Origin: Oscillospiraceae bacterium Marseille-Q3528
GTDB taxonomy: Bacteria; Bacillota; Clostridia; Lachnospirales; Lachnospiraceae
Direction of reading: 5' to 3'
Assembly: GCA_018223385.1 (NCBI GenBank)
Contig: JAGTTR010000008.1
Span: 74,187-138,186, forward strand
Length of the DNA: 64,000 nucleotides
The notes under the pieces were generated by a model that worked only from the letters and a program-made list of their open reading frames with translations, searched no databases and was not told the origin of the DNA. The first letter of the stretch is position 1; each line of letters begins with the position of its first letter. Positions 26,356 to 35,875 of the stretch are shown in pieces. The translations under genes and the position numbers were made by a program.

Positions 26356-27441
26356 ATGAAAAAGAAAGTAGTAGCAGTCGTACTGGCAGCAGCAATGACA
26401 ACAGCCCTTAGCGCATGCGGAAGCAGCGACAACACCCAGCAGAGCGCTTCCACAGACAGCGCAGCAGAGGAGACAACAGATGCGGCAGCGGCAGAGGATA
26501 CCGCAGCTGACAGCACAGACGGCGATTCTTATACCATCGGCATTTCCCAGTTTGCCATGCACGGTTCCCTGGACAACTGCCGGGAAGGCTTCCTGGAGGG
26601 CCTGAAGGAAGAGGGCATCGAGGAAGGCAAGAACCTGACTGTAGATTATAAGAACGCAGAGGCAGCCATGGATGTGGCAAACCAGATCGCCCAGGGCTTT
26701 GTATCAGACGGCGTGGATCTGATCTGTGCCATTGCAACACCCAGTGCCCAGAGCGCATACAACGCAGCCATGAACGCTGATATCCCGGTGATCTACACCG
26801 CCATCACCGATCCGGTGGCAGCGGAGCTGGCCAAAGAGGATAAGTCTTCTGTTGGCAATGTGACCGGAACCAGCGATAAGCTGCCGGTAGAGAAGCAGCT
26901 GGAAATGATCCGTGAGATTTTACCGGATGCCAAGACCATTGGTATCATGTACACCACCAGCGAGGCAAATTCCGAGTCCACCATCGCAGAGTATGAGGCA
27001 GCAGTGGAAAAATACGGCTTCACCCTGGAGACCGTTGGCATTTCCACCATTTCCGATGTGCCCACCGCAGCAGACACCCTGATTTCCAAGGTTGACTGCC
27101 TGAACAACCTGACAGACAACACCGTCGTACAGGCACTGCCCACCATCCTGGAGAAAGCCAATGCCAAGGGCATCCCGGTATTTGGAAGCGAGATCGAGCA
27201 GGTAAAGATCGGCTGCCTGGCTGCAGAGGGTCTGGACTATGTAGAGCTTGGAAAAACCACCGGCAAGATGGCAGCAAAAGTGTTAAAGGGCGAGGCAAAG
27301 GCATCTGATATCCCTTACGAGATGATCGAGGACAGCAGCCTGTACCTGAACACCAAAGTGGCTGAAAACCTGAATCTGGAAGTACCGCAGGCAGCTGTTG
27401 ACCGTGCAGTAGAGACTTTCACAGAAATTTCCGCAGAATAA
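26356..27441 (+). CDS. trpX: Tryptophan ABC importer, substrate-binding lipoprotein (TrpX-like)
   Basis: 361 residues from ATG 26356, nine bases after AAGGAG (an ATG at 26350 is too close). Lipoprotein signal with lipobox LSAC; the Cys is at residue 20 and anchors the protein to the outer face of the membrane. A 40-residue Ala/Asp/Thr-rich linker leads to an ABC_sub_bind (PF04392) type periplasmic-binding fold (YTIGISQFAMHGSLDNCREGF, VIYTAITDPVAAEL, TIGIMYTTSEANS). Specificity for tryptophan comes from the UGG T-box and from the known TrpXYZ regulon, not from binding residues. Confidence 0.88.
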   Translation: MKKKVVAVVLAAAMTTALSACGSSDNTQQSASTDSAAEETTDAAAAEDTAADSTDGDSYTIGISQFAMHGSLDNCREGFLEGLKEEGIEEGKNLTVDYKNAEAAMDVANQIAQGFVSDGVDLICAIATPSAQSAYNAAMNADIPVIYTAITDPVAAELAKEDKSSVGNVTGTSDKLPVEKQLEMIREILPDAKTIGIMYTTSEANSESTIAEYEAAVEKYGFTLETVGISTISDVPTAADTLISKVDCLNNLTDNTVVQALPTILEKANAKGIPVFGSEIEQVKIGCLAAEGLDYVELGKTTGKMAAKVLKGEAKASDIPYEMIEDSSLYLNTKVAENLNLEVPQAAVDRAVETFTEISAE

Positions 27442-27480
27442 AGGGCGGACACTCTCTTCGGAGGGCGAAAGGAGAACAAC

Positions 27481-28362
27481 ATGACTTTGTTTATCGGCAT
27501 ATTGGAACAGGGCTTCATTTACGGCATTATGGCGCTGGGAGCCTACATTACCTACAAAATACTGGATTTTCCGGATCTGACGGTGGACGGCAGCTTCCCC
27601 CTGGGGGCAGCGGTGACAGTGGCACTCATCAGCCGGGGCGTAAATCCGTACCTTACATTCCCTATTGCGGCGCTCTGCGGCGCCCTGGCGGGGATGTGCA
27701 CCGGTCTGATCCACGTAAAGGGCAAGGTGAGAGATCTTCTGTCCGGCATCATCATGATGACCGCCCTTTACACCATCAATTACCGGATCGCAGGCAAATC
27801 CAATGTGCCGATGTTCAGTATGAAAACGGCATTTGACAATGATTTCATCAACAGCCTTCCGGCAGGTCTGACGCCGGTGCGCTCCCTACTCGTGATCCTC
27901 ATCGTGTCCCTGGCATGTAAGTTTCTTCTGGACGCTTACCTGTGCACCCGCTCCGGATTTCTGCTGCGGGCCGTGGGTGACAACGATATGCTGGTCACCT
28001 CTCTGGCAAAAAATAACGGCACGGTGAAAATCATCGGTCTGGCCATCGCCAACGGTCTGGTGGCACTGGGCGGCAGCGTGATGTGCCAGCAGCAGCGGTT
28101 TTTTGATCTGTCCATGGGCACGGGTACTGTGGTCATCTGTCTGGCCAGTGTTATCATTGGCACCAGCGTTTTTAAAAATGTGACCTTTTTAAAACCTACC
28201 ACAGCGGTGCTTCTGGGCTCCATTTTTTACAAAGCGTGCGTTGCCATCGCCATGAACGTGGGCTTCCAGGCAACGGATATGAAACTCATTATGGCAGTGC
28301 TGTTCCTGGTGATTTTGATCGTGAACAGAGACCGGAAAAGGAAGGTGAAGGGCCATGCTTGA
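27481..28362 (+). CDS. trpY: Tryptophan ABC importer, permease (TrpY-like)
   Basis: 293 residues, start after GAAAGGAG. About eight membrane helices of the BPD_transp_2 (LivH-like) permease type, with TYKILDFPDLTVDGSFPLGAAV and a coupling-helix region near LLRAVGDNDMLVTSLAKNNGTVKIIGLAIANGLVALGG. The N-terminal motif FPDLTVDGSF is typical of the TrpX-associated permeases. Its stop overlaps the ATPase start by 8 bases. Confidence 0.88.
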   Translation: MTLFIGILEQGFIYGIMALGAYITYKILDFPDLTVDGSFPLGAAVTVALISRGVNPYLTFPIAALCGALAGMCTGLIHVKGKVRDLLSGIIMMTALYTINYRIAGKSNVPMFSMKTAFDNDFINSLPAGLTPVRSLLVILIVSLACKFLLDAYLCTRSGFLLRAVGDNDMLVTSLAKNNGTVKIIGLAIANGLVALGGSVMCQQQRFFDLSMGTGTVVICLASVIIGTSVFKNVTFLKPTTAVLLGSIFYKACVAIAMNVGFQATDMKLIMAVLFLVILIVNRDRKRKVKGHA

Positions 28363-29128
28363 ACTGCAGCACATTGATAAATATTACAACCCGGGCACAG
28401 TCAATGAAATGTGCCTGTTCAAAGATTTTTCCCTGACGGTGCAGGACGGCGAGTTCGTCTCCATCGTGGGCAGCAACGGCTCCGGCAAAACCTCCCTGCT
28501 GAACATCATCTGCGGCAGTATTCCGGTGGATGCCGGGAAGATCATCATGCATGGCACGGATATCACCAACATGAGCGAGTACCGCCGTCATGAAAATATC
28601 GGCCGCGTGTTCCAGAACCCGTCCGCAGGCACCAGCCCGGGCATGACCATTCTGGAAAACATGTCCCTGGCGGACAATAAAGGCAAGAGCTACAACCTGG
28701 GCCGGGGTATCAACAAAAAACGCATTCCTTTTTATAAGGAAGAACTGGCGCAGCTGGGGCTGGGACTGGAAGATAAACTGGATGTGCAGGTGGGAGCGCT
28801 CTCCGGCGGACAGCGGCAGGCCATCGCCCTGCTCATGGCGACCATGACACCCATCGAATTTCTGATCCTGGATGAGCACACGGCGGCACTGGACCCGAAA
28901 ACCGCGGACATCATCATGCGTCTCACCGATAAAGTGGTGAAGGAAAAGAAGCTCACCACCATGATGGTCACCCACAATCTGCGCTATGCCGTGGAATACG
29001 GCAACCGGCTGGTGATGATGCATGAAGGACATGCGGTCATCGACGCGGCAGGGGAAGCGAAAGCAAAGCTTTCCGTGGACGATGTGCTGGATGAATTTAA
29101 CCAGATCAGCATTGAATGTGGAAACTGA
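28355..29128 (+). CDS. trpZ: Tryptophan ABC importer, ATP-binding protein (TrpZ-like)
   Basis: 257 residues. Walker A GSNGSGKT at 39-46, signature LSGGQRQAIALLMA, Walker B FLILDEHTAALDPKT and switch His in MMVTHNLRYAVEYG. All catalytic elements are intact. The signature is LSGGQRQ and the Walker B ends in DEH rather than DEP, as in related uptake ATPases. A terminator follows. Confidence 0.9.
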   Translation: MLELQHIDKYYNPGTVNEMCLFKDFSLTVQDGEFVSIVGSNGSGKTSLLNIICGSIPVDAGKIIMHGTDITNMSEYRRHENIGRVFQNPSAGTSPGMTILENMSLADNKGKSYNLGRGINKKRIPFYKEELAQLGLGLEDKLDVQVGALSGGQRQAIALLMATMTPIEFLILDEHTAALDPKTADIIMRLTDKVVKEKKLTTMMVTHNLRYAVEYGNRLVMMHEGHAVIDAAGEAKAKLSVDDVLDEFNQISIECGN

Positions 29129-29177
29129 TCCCAAACCGAAAAAAACAGCGGAAATATGATATAAAAAAGGGAACATG

Positions 29178-29217
29178 CGCCCGGCCGGGATGAAAAATTC
29201 TGTCCGGGCGTTTCTTT
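29178..29217 (+). terminator. Terminator after the tryptophan importer operon
   Basis: CGCCCGG pairs with CCGGGCG, then TTTCTTT. Confidence 0.8.
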
Positions 29218-29232
29218 GGGTGCTTCTTTAAT

Positions 29233-29264
29233 ACAATAAAGTGCTATTCCGTTGACAATAAAGT
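29233..29264 (+). promoter_or_regulatory. Direct repeat overlapping the opp -35, possible operator
   Basis: ACAATAAAGT occurs twice (29233-29242 and 29255-29264), 22 bp apart, about two turns of DNA. The second copy overlaps the -35. Binding protein unknown. Confidence 0.45.
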
Positions 29265-29281
29265 AGAATGTACGGTATAAT
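29252..29281 (+). promoter_or_regulatory. Promoter of the opp operon
   Basis: TTGACA (29252-29257), 18-bp spacer, TATAAT (29276-29281). Confidence 0.85.
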
Positions 29282-29321
29282 AATACTTTATAAATGGTAA
29301 ATTTCAGGAGGAATACAAGTT

Positions 29322-30239
29322 ATGGTTCGTTATTTTGCAAAACGGCTGGGTATGATGTTTATCGCCCTGTTTTTGATACTCCTGCTTACTTTTACACTGA
29401 TGCACTCCATTCCGGGCGGCCCCTTTACCAGCGACCGCAAGGTGAGTGAAGAGGTGGAAGCGGCGCTGAATGAGAAGTATCATTTGGATCGACCGCTGCC
29501 GGAACAGTTTCTGGAATATGTGAGCGGAATTCTGCACGGGGATCTGGGCCCCTCTTACCGGTACACCGGCAAGCAGGTCAATGATTTTATCGCCAACGGT
29601 TTCCCGGTGTCTGCCAAGCTGGGCTTTATCACCATCATTTTCGTGCTGCTGGCGGCGATCCCCATGGGCATCCTGGCCGCGGTGAAGAACGGCAAATGGC
29701 AGGACATGATCGTGATGGCGGTGGCCACCATCGGGGTGACGATCCCGTCCTTTGTCATTGCGTCCGGCCTTATTTACATATTTGCATTCAAGTTTAATTT
29801 CCTGCCAAGCTTCGGCGTGGAGAGCTGGAAGGGCTATATTCTGCCGGTGATCGCCCTGGGCGGCTACTCGGTGAGCTACATGGCAAGACTCATGCGCTCC
29901 AGCCTGTTGGAGGTCATGGGACAGGATTATATCCGGACAGCCCGGGCCAAGGGATTGAGTGAGACGAAGGTCATTCTCAAGCATGCTATGCGAAATGCCC
30001 TGATTCCGGTCATTACCGTGCTGGGCCCCACCATCGCCAACCTGCTGACGGGCAGTTTTGTGGTGGAGAAGATTTTCGCCATTCCGGGACTGGGCGTACA
30101 TTTTGTCAACAGTGTTTCCCAGCGGGATTATACGACGATCATGGGCGTGACGATTTTCTATGCCAGCTTTTTGATGGCAATGATCTTCCTGGTAGATATT
30201 TTCTACTGCCTCATCGACCCGAGAATCAAATATGAATAG
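29322..30239 (+). CDS. oppB: Oligopeptide ABC importer permease OppB
   Basis: 305 residues, ATG after AGGAGG. Six membrane helices; the N-terminal helix with RLGMMFIALFLILLLTFTLMHSIPGGPF is typical of OppB/DppB, and the EAA loop is visible (DYIRTARAKGLSETKVILKHAMRNALIPV). Forms the channel with OppC. The stop overlaps the oppC start by 8 bases. Confidence 0.94.
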   Translation: MVRYFAKRLGMMFIALFLILLLTFTLMHSIPGGPFTSDRKVSEEVEAALNEKYHLDRPLPEQFLEYVSGILHGDLGPSYRYTGKQVNDFIANGFPVSAKLGFITIIFVLLAAIPMGILAAVKNGKWQDMIVMAVATIGVTIPSFVIASGLIYIFAFKFNFLPSFGVESWKGYILPVIALGGYSVSYMARLMRSSLLEVMGQDYIRTARAKGLSETKVILKHAMRNALIPVITVLGPTIANLLTGSFVVEKIFAIPGLGVHFVNSVSQRDYTTIMGVTIFYASFLMAMIFLVDIFYCLIDPRIKYE

Positions 30240-31404
30240 GACGGATAAGGATATGGATAATAAATGGGATATGCTCGAGTCCTCCAACGAGGATCGGGAG
30301 AAAATATGGGCGAAGAACCGAACCTTCGCCGGGGACGTGTGGTTCCGGTTCCGGCATAAGCCGACGGCCATCGCAGGTCTTGTCATCATCGTGGTGCTCA
30401 TCCTGTTTGCACTGGTGGGTCCCATGTTTACCAGCTACAGCTATTCGGCGCAGAATCTGGACGTGGTCAACATTCCGCCGCGGATGAAGGTGTTCGAGAC
30501 GCCGGACGGAGACGGCTACCTGTACATTACCCAGGCGCTGAAGATTCTGCATGTGAATGCGGACGGCACGCTGGGAGAGCAGCTTCGCAAGGTGAAGGAC
30601 GACAAGAGCCAGTCCATGCTGATCTACGATTACAACGGCAAAGAGGTGGGCCTCTACTATGGCGTGAAGCCTTACGTGGTGGCTGACCCGCAGGCCAGAA
30701 CGATCTATCCTTCCACAAAAGTGTGGAACAAGTCATATATTCTGGGCACGGATAATCTGGGAAGAGACATCCTCACCCGTCTCATGTACGGCACCCGGGT
30801 ATCCTTGCTGGTGGCTTTCGTGGCCGCAGCGGTAAACATGGTCATCGGCATTCTGTTCGGCGGCATTTCCGGTTATGCGGGCGGCATGGTGGATACGGTG
30901 ATGATGCGTATTGTGGACATCATCAGCACGATCCCGCTGACGCTGTACGTGATCCTCATCATGGTGGTGATGGGCTCCGGCCTGAAAAGCATCATCGTGG
31001 CGCTGGGTACGGTGTACTGGGTGGATATGGCCCGGGTGGTCCGCGGCCAGGTACTGAGCCTGAAAGGCCAGGAATTTGTCATGGCAGCCAAGACCATCGG
31101 TTCCTCCACGAAAACCATTTTGCTGGAGCATCTGATCCCCAACGCCATGGGTTCCATTCTTGTCACGGTGACCATGCTCATTCCCTCCGCCATTTTCATG
31201 GAGGCATTTCTGGGCTATGTGGGCATCGGCTTACAGCCGCCGCTGGCCAGTCTGGGAACCATGTGCAACGATGCCACAGAAAACTTAAGAAGCTGTCCGC
31301 ATCAGCTGTTCCTTCCGGCCCTCGTCATCTGTCTGATCATGTTTGGATTCAATTTCGTCGGTGACGGCCTGCGGGATGCGCTGGATCCGAAGCTGAAGAA
31401 ATAG
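30232..31404 (+). CDS. oppC: Oligopeptide ABC importer permease OppC
   Basis: 390 residues. Cytoplasmic N-terminus, first helix (about 45-65), then an enlarged extracytoplasmic segment (about 70-165) with YLYITQALKILHVNADGT before SYILGTDNLGRDILTRLMYG, followed by the five-helix BPD_transp_1 core with EAA loop (EFVMAAKTIGSSTKTILLEHLIPNAMGSI). The inserted domain makes this longer than the ~300-residue E. coli OppC and is known in clostridial homologues. An alternative ATG at 30253 is possible. Confidence 0.93.
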   Translation: MNRTDKDMDNKWDMLESSNEDREKIWAKNRTFAGDVWFRFRHKPTAIAGLVIIVVLILFALVGPMFTSYSYSAQNLDVVNIPPRMKVFETPDGDGYLYITQALKILHVNADGTLGEQLRKVKDDKSQSMLIYDYNGKEVGLYYGVKPYVVADPQARTIYPSTKVWNKSYILGTDNLGRDILTRLMYGTRVSLLVAFVAAAVNMVIGILFGGISGYAGGMVDTVMMRIVDIISTIPLTLYVILIMVVMGSGLKSIIVALGTVYWVDMARVVRGQVLSLKGQEFVMAAKTIGSSTKTILLEHLIPNAMGSILVTVTMLIPSAIFMEAFLGYVGIGLQPPLASLGTMCNDATENLRSCPHQLFLPALVICLIMFGFNFVGDGLRDALDPKLKK

Positions 31405-31414
31405 GAGGGGCAGA

Positions 31415-32428
31415 ATGGACGAAATATTAACAGTAGATCATCTGAAAACGTCATTTATGACGAGCAACGGGGAAGTGCAGGCCGTCCGCGGCGTCAGCTT
31501 TTCCGTGAAAAAAGGAGAGATTCTGGGTATTGTAGGCGAGTCGGGAAGCGGCAAGAGCGTGACCTCCATGTCGATCCTGCGGCTGCTGGCAGACACGGCC
31601 CGGATCAAAGAGGGAAAAATTGTTTTTGACGGCACAGATCTTCTGGGCCTTTCGAAAAAAGAGCTGCGGCAGATCCGGGGCGAAAAGATCTCCATGATTT
31701 TCCAGGATCCCATGTCCTCCCTGAACCCGCTCATTCCGGTGGGCAAGCAGGTGGCGGAGATGATCCGGGAGCATCATCCCGACCGGAGCAAGGAAGAGAT
31801 TAGAAAAGAAGTGCTGGCGCTTTTTGAAAAAGTGCGGATCCCGGAGCCGGAGCGCCGGTATAAATGCTATCCCCATGAGTTTTCCGGCGGTATGCGGCAG
31901 CGTGTCATGATCGCCATGGCACTGGCCAACAAGCCGGAACTGCTGATCGCCGATGAGCCCACCACAGCGCTGGACGTGACGATCCAGGATCAGATCTTAA
32001 AACAGCTGCGGGAGCTGGAAAAAGAATACGGTACCAGCATCATTTTCATCACCCACGATCTGGGGGTAGTGGCGGAGCTGTGTGACCGGGTTATTGTCAT
32101 GTACGGCGGTCTGGTCATGGAGGAAGCCTCTATTTTCGATATTTTTGAACAGCCGAAGCACCCGTACACCATGGGCCTTCTGGCATCCATTCCGGATCTG
32201 CATCAGGATAAAAGCGTGCGGCTCATGCCGATCCCGGGCTCCCCGCCGGATATGACCAATCCGCCCAAGGGATGTCCCTTCGCGCCCCGCTGTCCCTATG
32301 CGAGAAACATCTGTGCGGCGGAGCTTCCGGAATTTACCGAGGTGGGAGAGAACCATCACTCCCGGTGCTTCCTGCTCTATCCGGACGCACCGGCCGACGA
32401 GAATAACCCATTTCGCAGTAAGGAGTAA
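31415..32428 (+). CDS. oppD: Oligopeptide ABC importer ATPase OppD
   Basis: 337 residues. Walker A GESGSGKS (41-48), Q loop [13 protein letters not shown], signature [15 protein letters not shown], Walker [15 protein letters not shown] and switch [11 protein letters not shown]. The C-terminal oligo_HPY region ([22 protein letters not shown]) carries the Cys motif that in some family members holds an iron-sulfur cluster. 10 bp after oppC. Confidence 0.95.
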   Translation: MDEILTVDHLKTSFMTSNGEVQAVRGVSFSVKKGEILGIVGESGSGKSVTSMSILRLLADTARIKEGKIVFDGTDLLGLSKKELRQIRGEKISMIFQDPMSSLNPLIPVGKQVAEMIREHHPDRSKEEIRKEVLALFEKVRIPEPERRYKCYPHEFSGGMRQRVMIAMALANKPELLIADEPTTALDVTIQDQILKQLRELEKEYGTSIIFITHDLGVVAELCDRVIVMYGGLVMEEASIFDIFEQPKHPYTMGLLASIPDLHQDKSVRLMPIPGSPPDMTNPPKGCPFAPRCPYARNICAAELPEFTEVGENHHSRCFLLYPDAPADENNPFRSKE

Positions 32429-32431
32429 GTC

Positions 32432-33388
32432 ATGAGTGAATATATTTTGGAGGTCAGAGACCTCACGAAGCATTTTAAAGCGGGGGGCAAGCAGATCGTC
32501 CACGCGGTGGACGGCGTCAGCTTTTCGCTGGAGAAGGGAAAAACGCTGGGCATCGTGGGAGAGTCCGGCTGCGGCAAATCCAGCTGCGCCAGAACCATTA
32601 TCCGCATGTATGATCCCACGGCGGGCCAGATCATCCTGGACGGCGACGACATCACGAACCTGCATCAGAAGCAGTTAAAGCCCTACCGGCGGAAAATGCA
32701 GATGATCTTCCAGGATCCGTATGCGTCCCTCAATGCCAGAATGACTGTGCGGGACATCATCGCCGAGCCGCTCATCGCCCACGGCGTGGTCAGCAGCAAG
32801 GAACAGGCCAACGACATCGTCTATCCCATGCTGGAGCGGGTGGGCCTGACCAAGGAGCATGCCAACCGGTACGCCCATGAGTTTTCCGGCGGCCAGCGAC
32901 AGCGTGTCGGCATCGCCCGGGCACTGGTGCTGGAGCCCCAGCTGGTCATCTGTGACGAGCCCATTTCCGCACTGGATGTGTCCATCCAGGCCCAGGTCAT
33001 CAACCTGCTGAAAGATTTTCAGGAGGAAAAGAAGGTTTCCTACCTGTTCATCGCCCATGATCTTTCCATGGTGCGCTACGTGTCTGACGATGTGGGTGTC
33101 ATGTATCTGGGACAGATGGTGGAGCTGTGCGAGGCAGACGAAATCTATGCCCATCCGCTGCACCCGTACACCAAGGGACTGCTGGGCAGTATCCCCATCG
33201 CTAATCCCCGTCTGGCAAGAGAGAAAGAAAAGAGCAGCATCGAGGGCGATATTCCAAGCCCCATCCATCCGCCTGCCGGGTGCCGGTTCCACACCCGCTG
33301 TCCGTATGCAAAACCGGAGTGTGCACAGGAAAAGCCCCAGATGAAGGATGTGGGCGGCGGCCATATGGTGGCGTGCCATTTGTTCTGA
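32432..33388 (+). CDS. oppF: Oligopeptide ABC importer ATPase OppF
   Basis: 318 residues. Walker A GESGCGKS (43-50), Q loop MIFQDPYASLNARMT, signature FSGGQRQRVGIARAL, Walker B LVICDEPISALDVS and switch HDLSMVRYV. C-terminal oligo_HPY with GCRFHTRCPYAKPECAQEKP. Partner of OppD; only 3 bp separate them. Confidence 0.95.
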   Translation: MSEYILEVRDLTKHFKAGGKQIVHAVDGVSFSLEKGKTLGIVGESGCGKSSCARTIIRMYDPTAGQIILDGDDITNLHQKQLKPYRRKMQMIFQDPYASLNARMTVRDIIAEPLIAHGVVSSKEQANDIVYPMLERVGLTKEHANRYAHEFSGGQRQRVGIARALVLEPQLVICDEPISALDVSIQAQVINLLKDFQEEKKVSYLFIAHDLSMVRYVSDDVGVMYLGQMVELCEADEIYAHPLHPYTKGLLGSIPIANPRLAREKEKSSIEGDIPSPIHPPAGCRFHTRCPYAKPECAQEKPQMKDVGGGHMVACHLF

Positions 33389-33396
33389 TTAATACC

Positions 33397-33480
33397 ATGA
33401 GCATAAAAGTGAAGCGTATGCTTCGTGATATGCGAATGTTGTGGATGGATTGTGGGAGCGCGAAGCACGGAGCAATCCAT
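33397..33480 (+). repeat. Family B repeat copy 2 and hairpin between oppF and oppA
   Basis: 33397-33446 matches the repeat at 26223. Next to it ATGGATTG (33445-33452) and CAATCCAT (33473-33480) form a perfect 8-bp stem. There is no T run, so it is not a terminator. It may stabilise the 3' end of the oppBCDF message or allow oppA to be made in excess. Confidence 0.5.
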
Positions 33481-33557
33481 GTGATGTGTTTACGAGTTTG
33501 AGGGAATACAAGCGTTCCCTGAAACATAAATTTTCCAAAAGGAGGAGAAGTGTAGTT

Positions 33558-35252
33558 ATGAAAAAGAAGTTAAGCCTGCTTCTGACAGCTGCTCTGGCAG
33601 CATCCGCAGTGATGACCGGCTGCGGCGGAAGCGACAACAGCGCAAGCGAGCCTCAGACCATCGATGATATCCAGTCTGAGGAAGCAGACGGCGAAGAGAG
33701 CACAGCAGCGGGGGAGCTTGCTGATGCACAGGAGCTCACCTTCGTTCTGAACAACGAGCCTGACGGCATCGACCCGAACGTAACCAACAATTCCTTTGCA
33801 GTGCCGTTCCTTGTAAACTGCTTTGAAGGTCTGGTAACCTACGACGAGAAGGGCGAGGTTGTGGCAGGTAATGCGGAGAGTTGGGAGTCCAACGACGACC
33901 TGACCGTATACACCTTCCATTTAAGAGACGGCCTGAAATGGAGCGATGGCAGCGACCTCACCGCCAACGACTATGTATATTCCGCACTGCGTGTCCTGAC
34001 ACCCGCAACCGCTGGTCAGTATGTCAACATGATCTCTGATTATGTGGTAAACGCAGAAGAATTTTACAACGGAACTGCAAATGCAGAGGATGTGGGCATC
34101 AAGGCTGTGGATGACAAGACCCTGGAGTTCACCCTGAAATCTCCCTGCCCGTACTTCGTTGACCTGGTAAGCATGTGGGTATACTTCCCGGTACAGGAAG
34201 CAACCATCGAGGCAAATGGTGACAAATGGACCAACCAGGCTGACACCTACATCTGCAACGGCCCCTTCAAGATCACAGATATGAAGATGGGCGAGAGCGT
34301 TGTTCTTGAGAAAAATGAGAACTACTGGGATGCAGACAATGTAACCCTGCAGAAATTAACCTACCGTTACATTCTGGACACCTCCACAGCACTGACCGCT
34401 TATGAGAACGGTGAGGTAGACGGTGTCCGCACCATTCCTGCCAGCGATCTGGCGCGTCTGGAAGCGGACAATGCCGGTGTGGTAACCGCTCCCAGCTATG
34501 GAACCGTATACTACAACATCAACTGCAGCGTGGCTCCGTATGACAATCCGCTGGTAAGAAAGGCACTCTGCCTGGCCATCGACCGTGATTCCCTGATCAA
34601 CAACGTGGCACAGCTGGATGCCCAGCCTGCTTACAGCTTCATGGCACCGGGCTACGTGGTAGACGGCAAAGACGTGACCGAGGGACGTTCCGATTTTGAA
34701 CTTTCCTCCAAGGCAGATCCCGAGGCTGCAAAAGCAGCACTGGCTGAGGCCGGATACCCGGATGGAAAGGACTTCCCAACTGTAAAACTGACCTTCTACT
34801 CTGACGACAATGTCAAGAAGATCGCAGAGGCCATCAAGGAAATGTGGGAGCAGAACCTGGGCATCACTGTTGAAGTAAGCTCCGCAGACTGGGCAGTATA
34901 CTATGACGCTGTACAGAGCGGCAACTACGAGGTTGGTGCTATGGGATGGAGCGCAGACTATGTCAATCCCATGAGCTTCCTGCCTCTTCTGTACACCGAT
35001 GATGTGACCAACAACGCATTCTACAGCAACCCGGACTACGATGCCATCGTAGATCAGATCAAGGTAGAGAAGGATCCCGCCAAGTTCGCAGAGCTGGTAA
35101 AACAGGCTGACGAGCTGGTATCCGCAACCTACCCGGTTGTTCCGCTGTACTACAAGTCTAACAACTACCTTTTAAAAGACTACGTACAGGGCGTTTACAT
35201 GACATCCTCCTCCAACCTGTACTTCAAGAACGCATCCGTTCTTGCAAAGTAA
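33558..35252 (+). CDS. oppA: Oligopeptide-binding lipoprotein OppA
   Basis: 564 residues from ATG 33558, nine bases after AAAAGGAGGAG; the open frame runs back through the repeat region to 33441. Lipoprotein signal with lipobox MTGC (Cys at 21), an acidic linker, then an SBP_bac_5 fold (LTFVLNNEPDGIDPNVTNNSFAVPFLVNCFEGL, TYICNGPFKITDMKMGESVVLEKNENYW). It is encoded last in the operon rather than first, and codons here are more biased than in its neighbours, as expected for an abundant protein. Confidence 0.94.
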   Translation: MKKKLSLLLTAALAASAVMTGCGGSDNSASEPQTIDDIQSEEADGEESTAAGELADAQELTFVLNNEPDGIDPNVTNNSFAVPFLVNCFEGLVTYDEKGEVVAGNAESWESNDDLTVYTFHLRDGLKWSDGSDLTANDYVYSALRVLTPATAGQYVNMISDYVVNAEEFYNGTANAEDVGIKAVDDKTLEFTLKSPCPYFVDLVSMWVYFPVQEATIEANGDKWTNQADTYICNGPFKITDMKMGESVVLEKNENYWDADNVTLQKLTYRYILDTSTALTAYENGEVDGVRTIPASDLARLEADNAGVVTAPSYGTVYYNINCSVAPYDNPLVRKALCLAIDRDSLINNVAQLDAQPAYSFMAPGYVVDGKDVTEGRSDFELSSKADPEAAKAALAEAGYPDGKDFPTVKLTFYSDDNVKKIAEAIKEMWEQNLGITVEVSSADWAVYYDAVQSGNYEVGAMGWSADYVNPMSFLPLLYTDDVTNNAFYSNPDYDAIVDQIKVEKDPAKFAELVKQADELVSATYPVVPLYYKSNNYLLKDYVQGVYMTSSSNLYFKNASVLAK

Positions 35253-35262
35253 GAGGCGAAAG

Positions 35263-35748
35263 GTGAAATGCACGATCACGACGGAAGGCTTCGGGGATAT
35301 GGTCTTTGAACTGTACCCCGACCTTGCGCCGATCACGGTAAAAAACTTTGTGGACACGGCCAGAAGCGGTTTCTATGACGGCCTGGCCTGGTGCCGCATT
35401 GTGAAAGACTATGTGATCCAGGGCGGATCCCCCGACAATGACATCATGACAGACAGTGACTGGCATATTAAAGGGGAATTCGAGGAAAACGGCATCGCCA
35501 ATCCCATCCCCCACAAGCGGGGCGCCATCTCCATGGCAAGGGATGACGGCTACGATACCGCCGGTACCCAGTTTTTTGTCGTCCATCAGGACGCCCATAA
35601 GCTGGACGGCCGCTATGCCGCCTTCGGGGAAATGATCTCCGGCTTCGAAGTACTGGATCAGATCGCCGCACTGCCCACCTCCGGGCCTGAGACCTGGAAC
35701 AAGCCGGATGTCATGCCGGTTATGAGCAGGGTGGAGATAGAGGAATAA
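35263..35748 (+). CDS. Cyclophilin-type peptidyl-prolyl isomerase
   Basis: 161 residues from GTG 35263, after an AAGAGG ribosome site; the frame opens at a TTG inside oppA. Cyclophilin fold with FVDTARSGFYDGLAWCRIV, QGGSPDND, SMARDDGYDTAGTQFFVV and YAAFGEMISGFEVLDQIA, which contain the usual active-site stretches. No signal peptide, so cytosolic. It starts 10 bp after oppA and is probably transcribed with opp, an association that looks fortuitous. Confidence 0.92.
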   Translation: MKCTITTEGFGDMVFELYPDLAPITVKNFVDTARSGFYDGLAWCRIVKDYVIQGGSPDNDIMTDSDWHIKGEFEENGIANPIPHKRGAISMARDDGYDTAGTQFFVVHQDAHKLDGRYAAFGEMISGFEVLDQIAALPTSGPETWNKPDVMPVMSRVEIEE

Positions 35749-35781
35749 AAGAAAATAAAAAGGCTGCAAAGAACAGCGTGG

Positions 35782-35816
35782 GACAGGATATCGTGAGAGC
35801 GGTATCCTGTTTTTCT
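35782..35816 (+). terminator. Terminator after the opp-cyclophilin operon
   Basis: ACAGGATA(T)C pairs with GGTATCCTGT, followed by TTTTCTGTTT. Confidence 0.85.
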
Positions 35817-35875
35817 GTTTGCACCAGGTAAACTTTTCGGGTATACTGGAAACAGATGGAGATAGATGGGACGGA

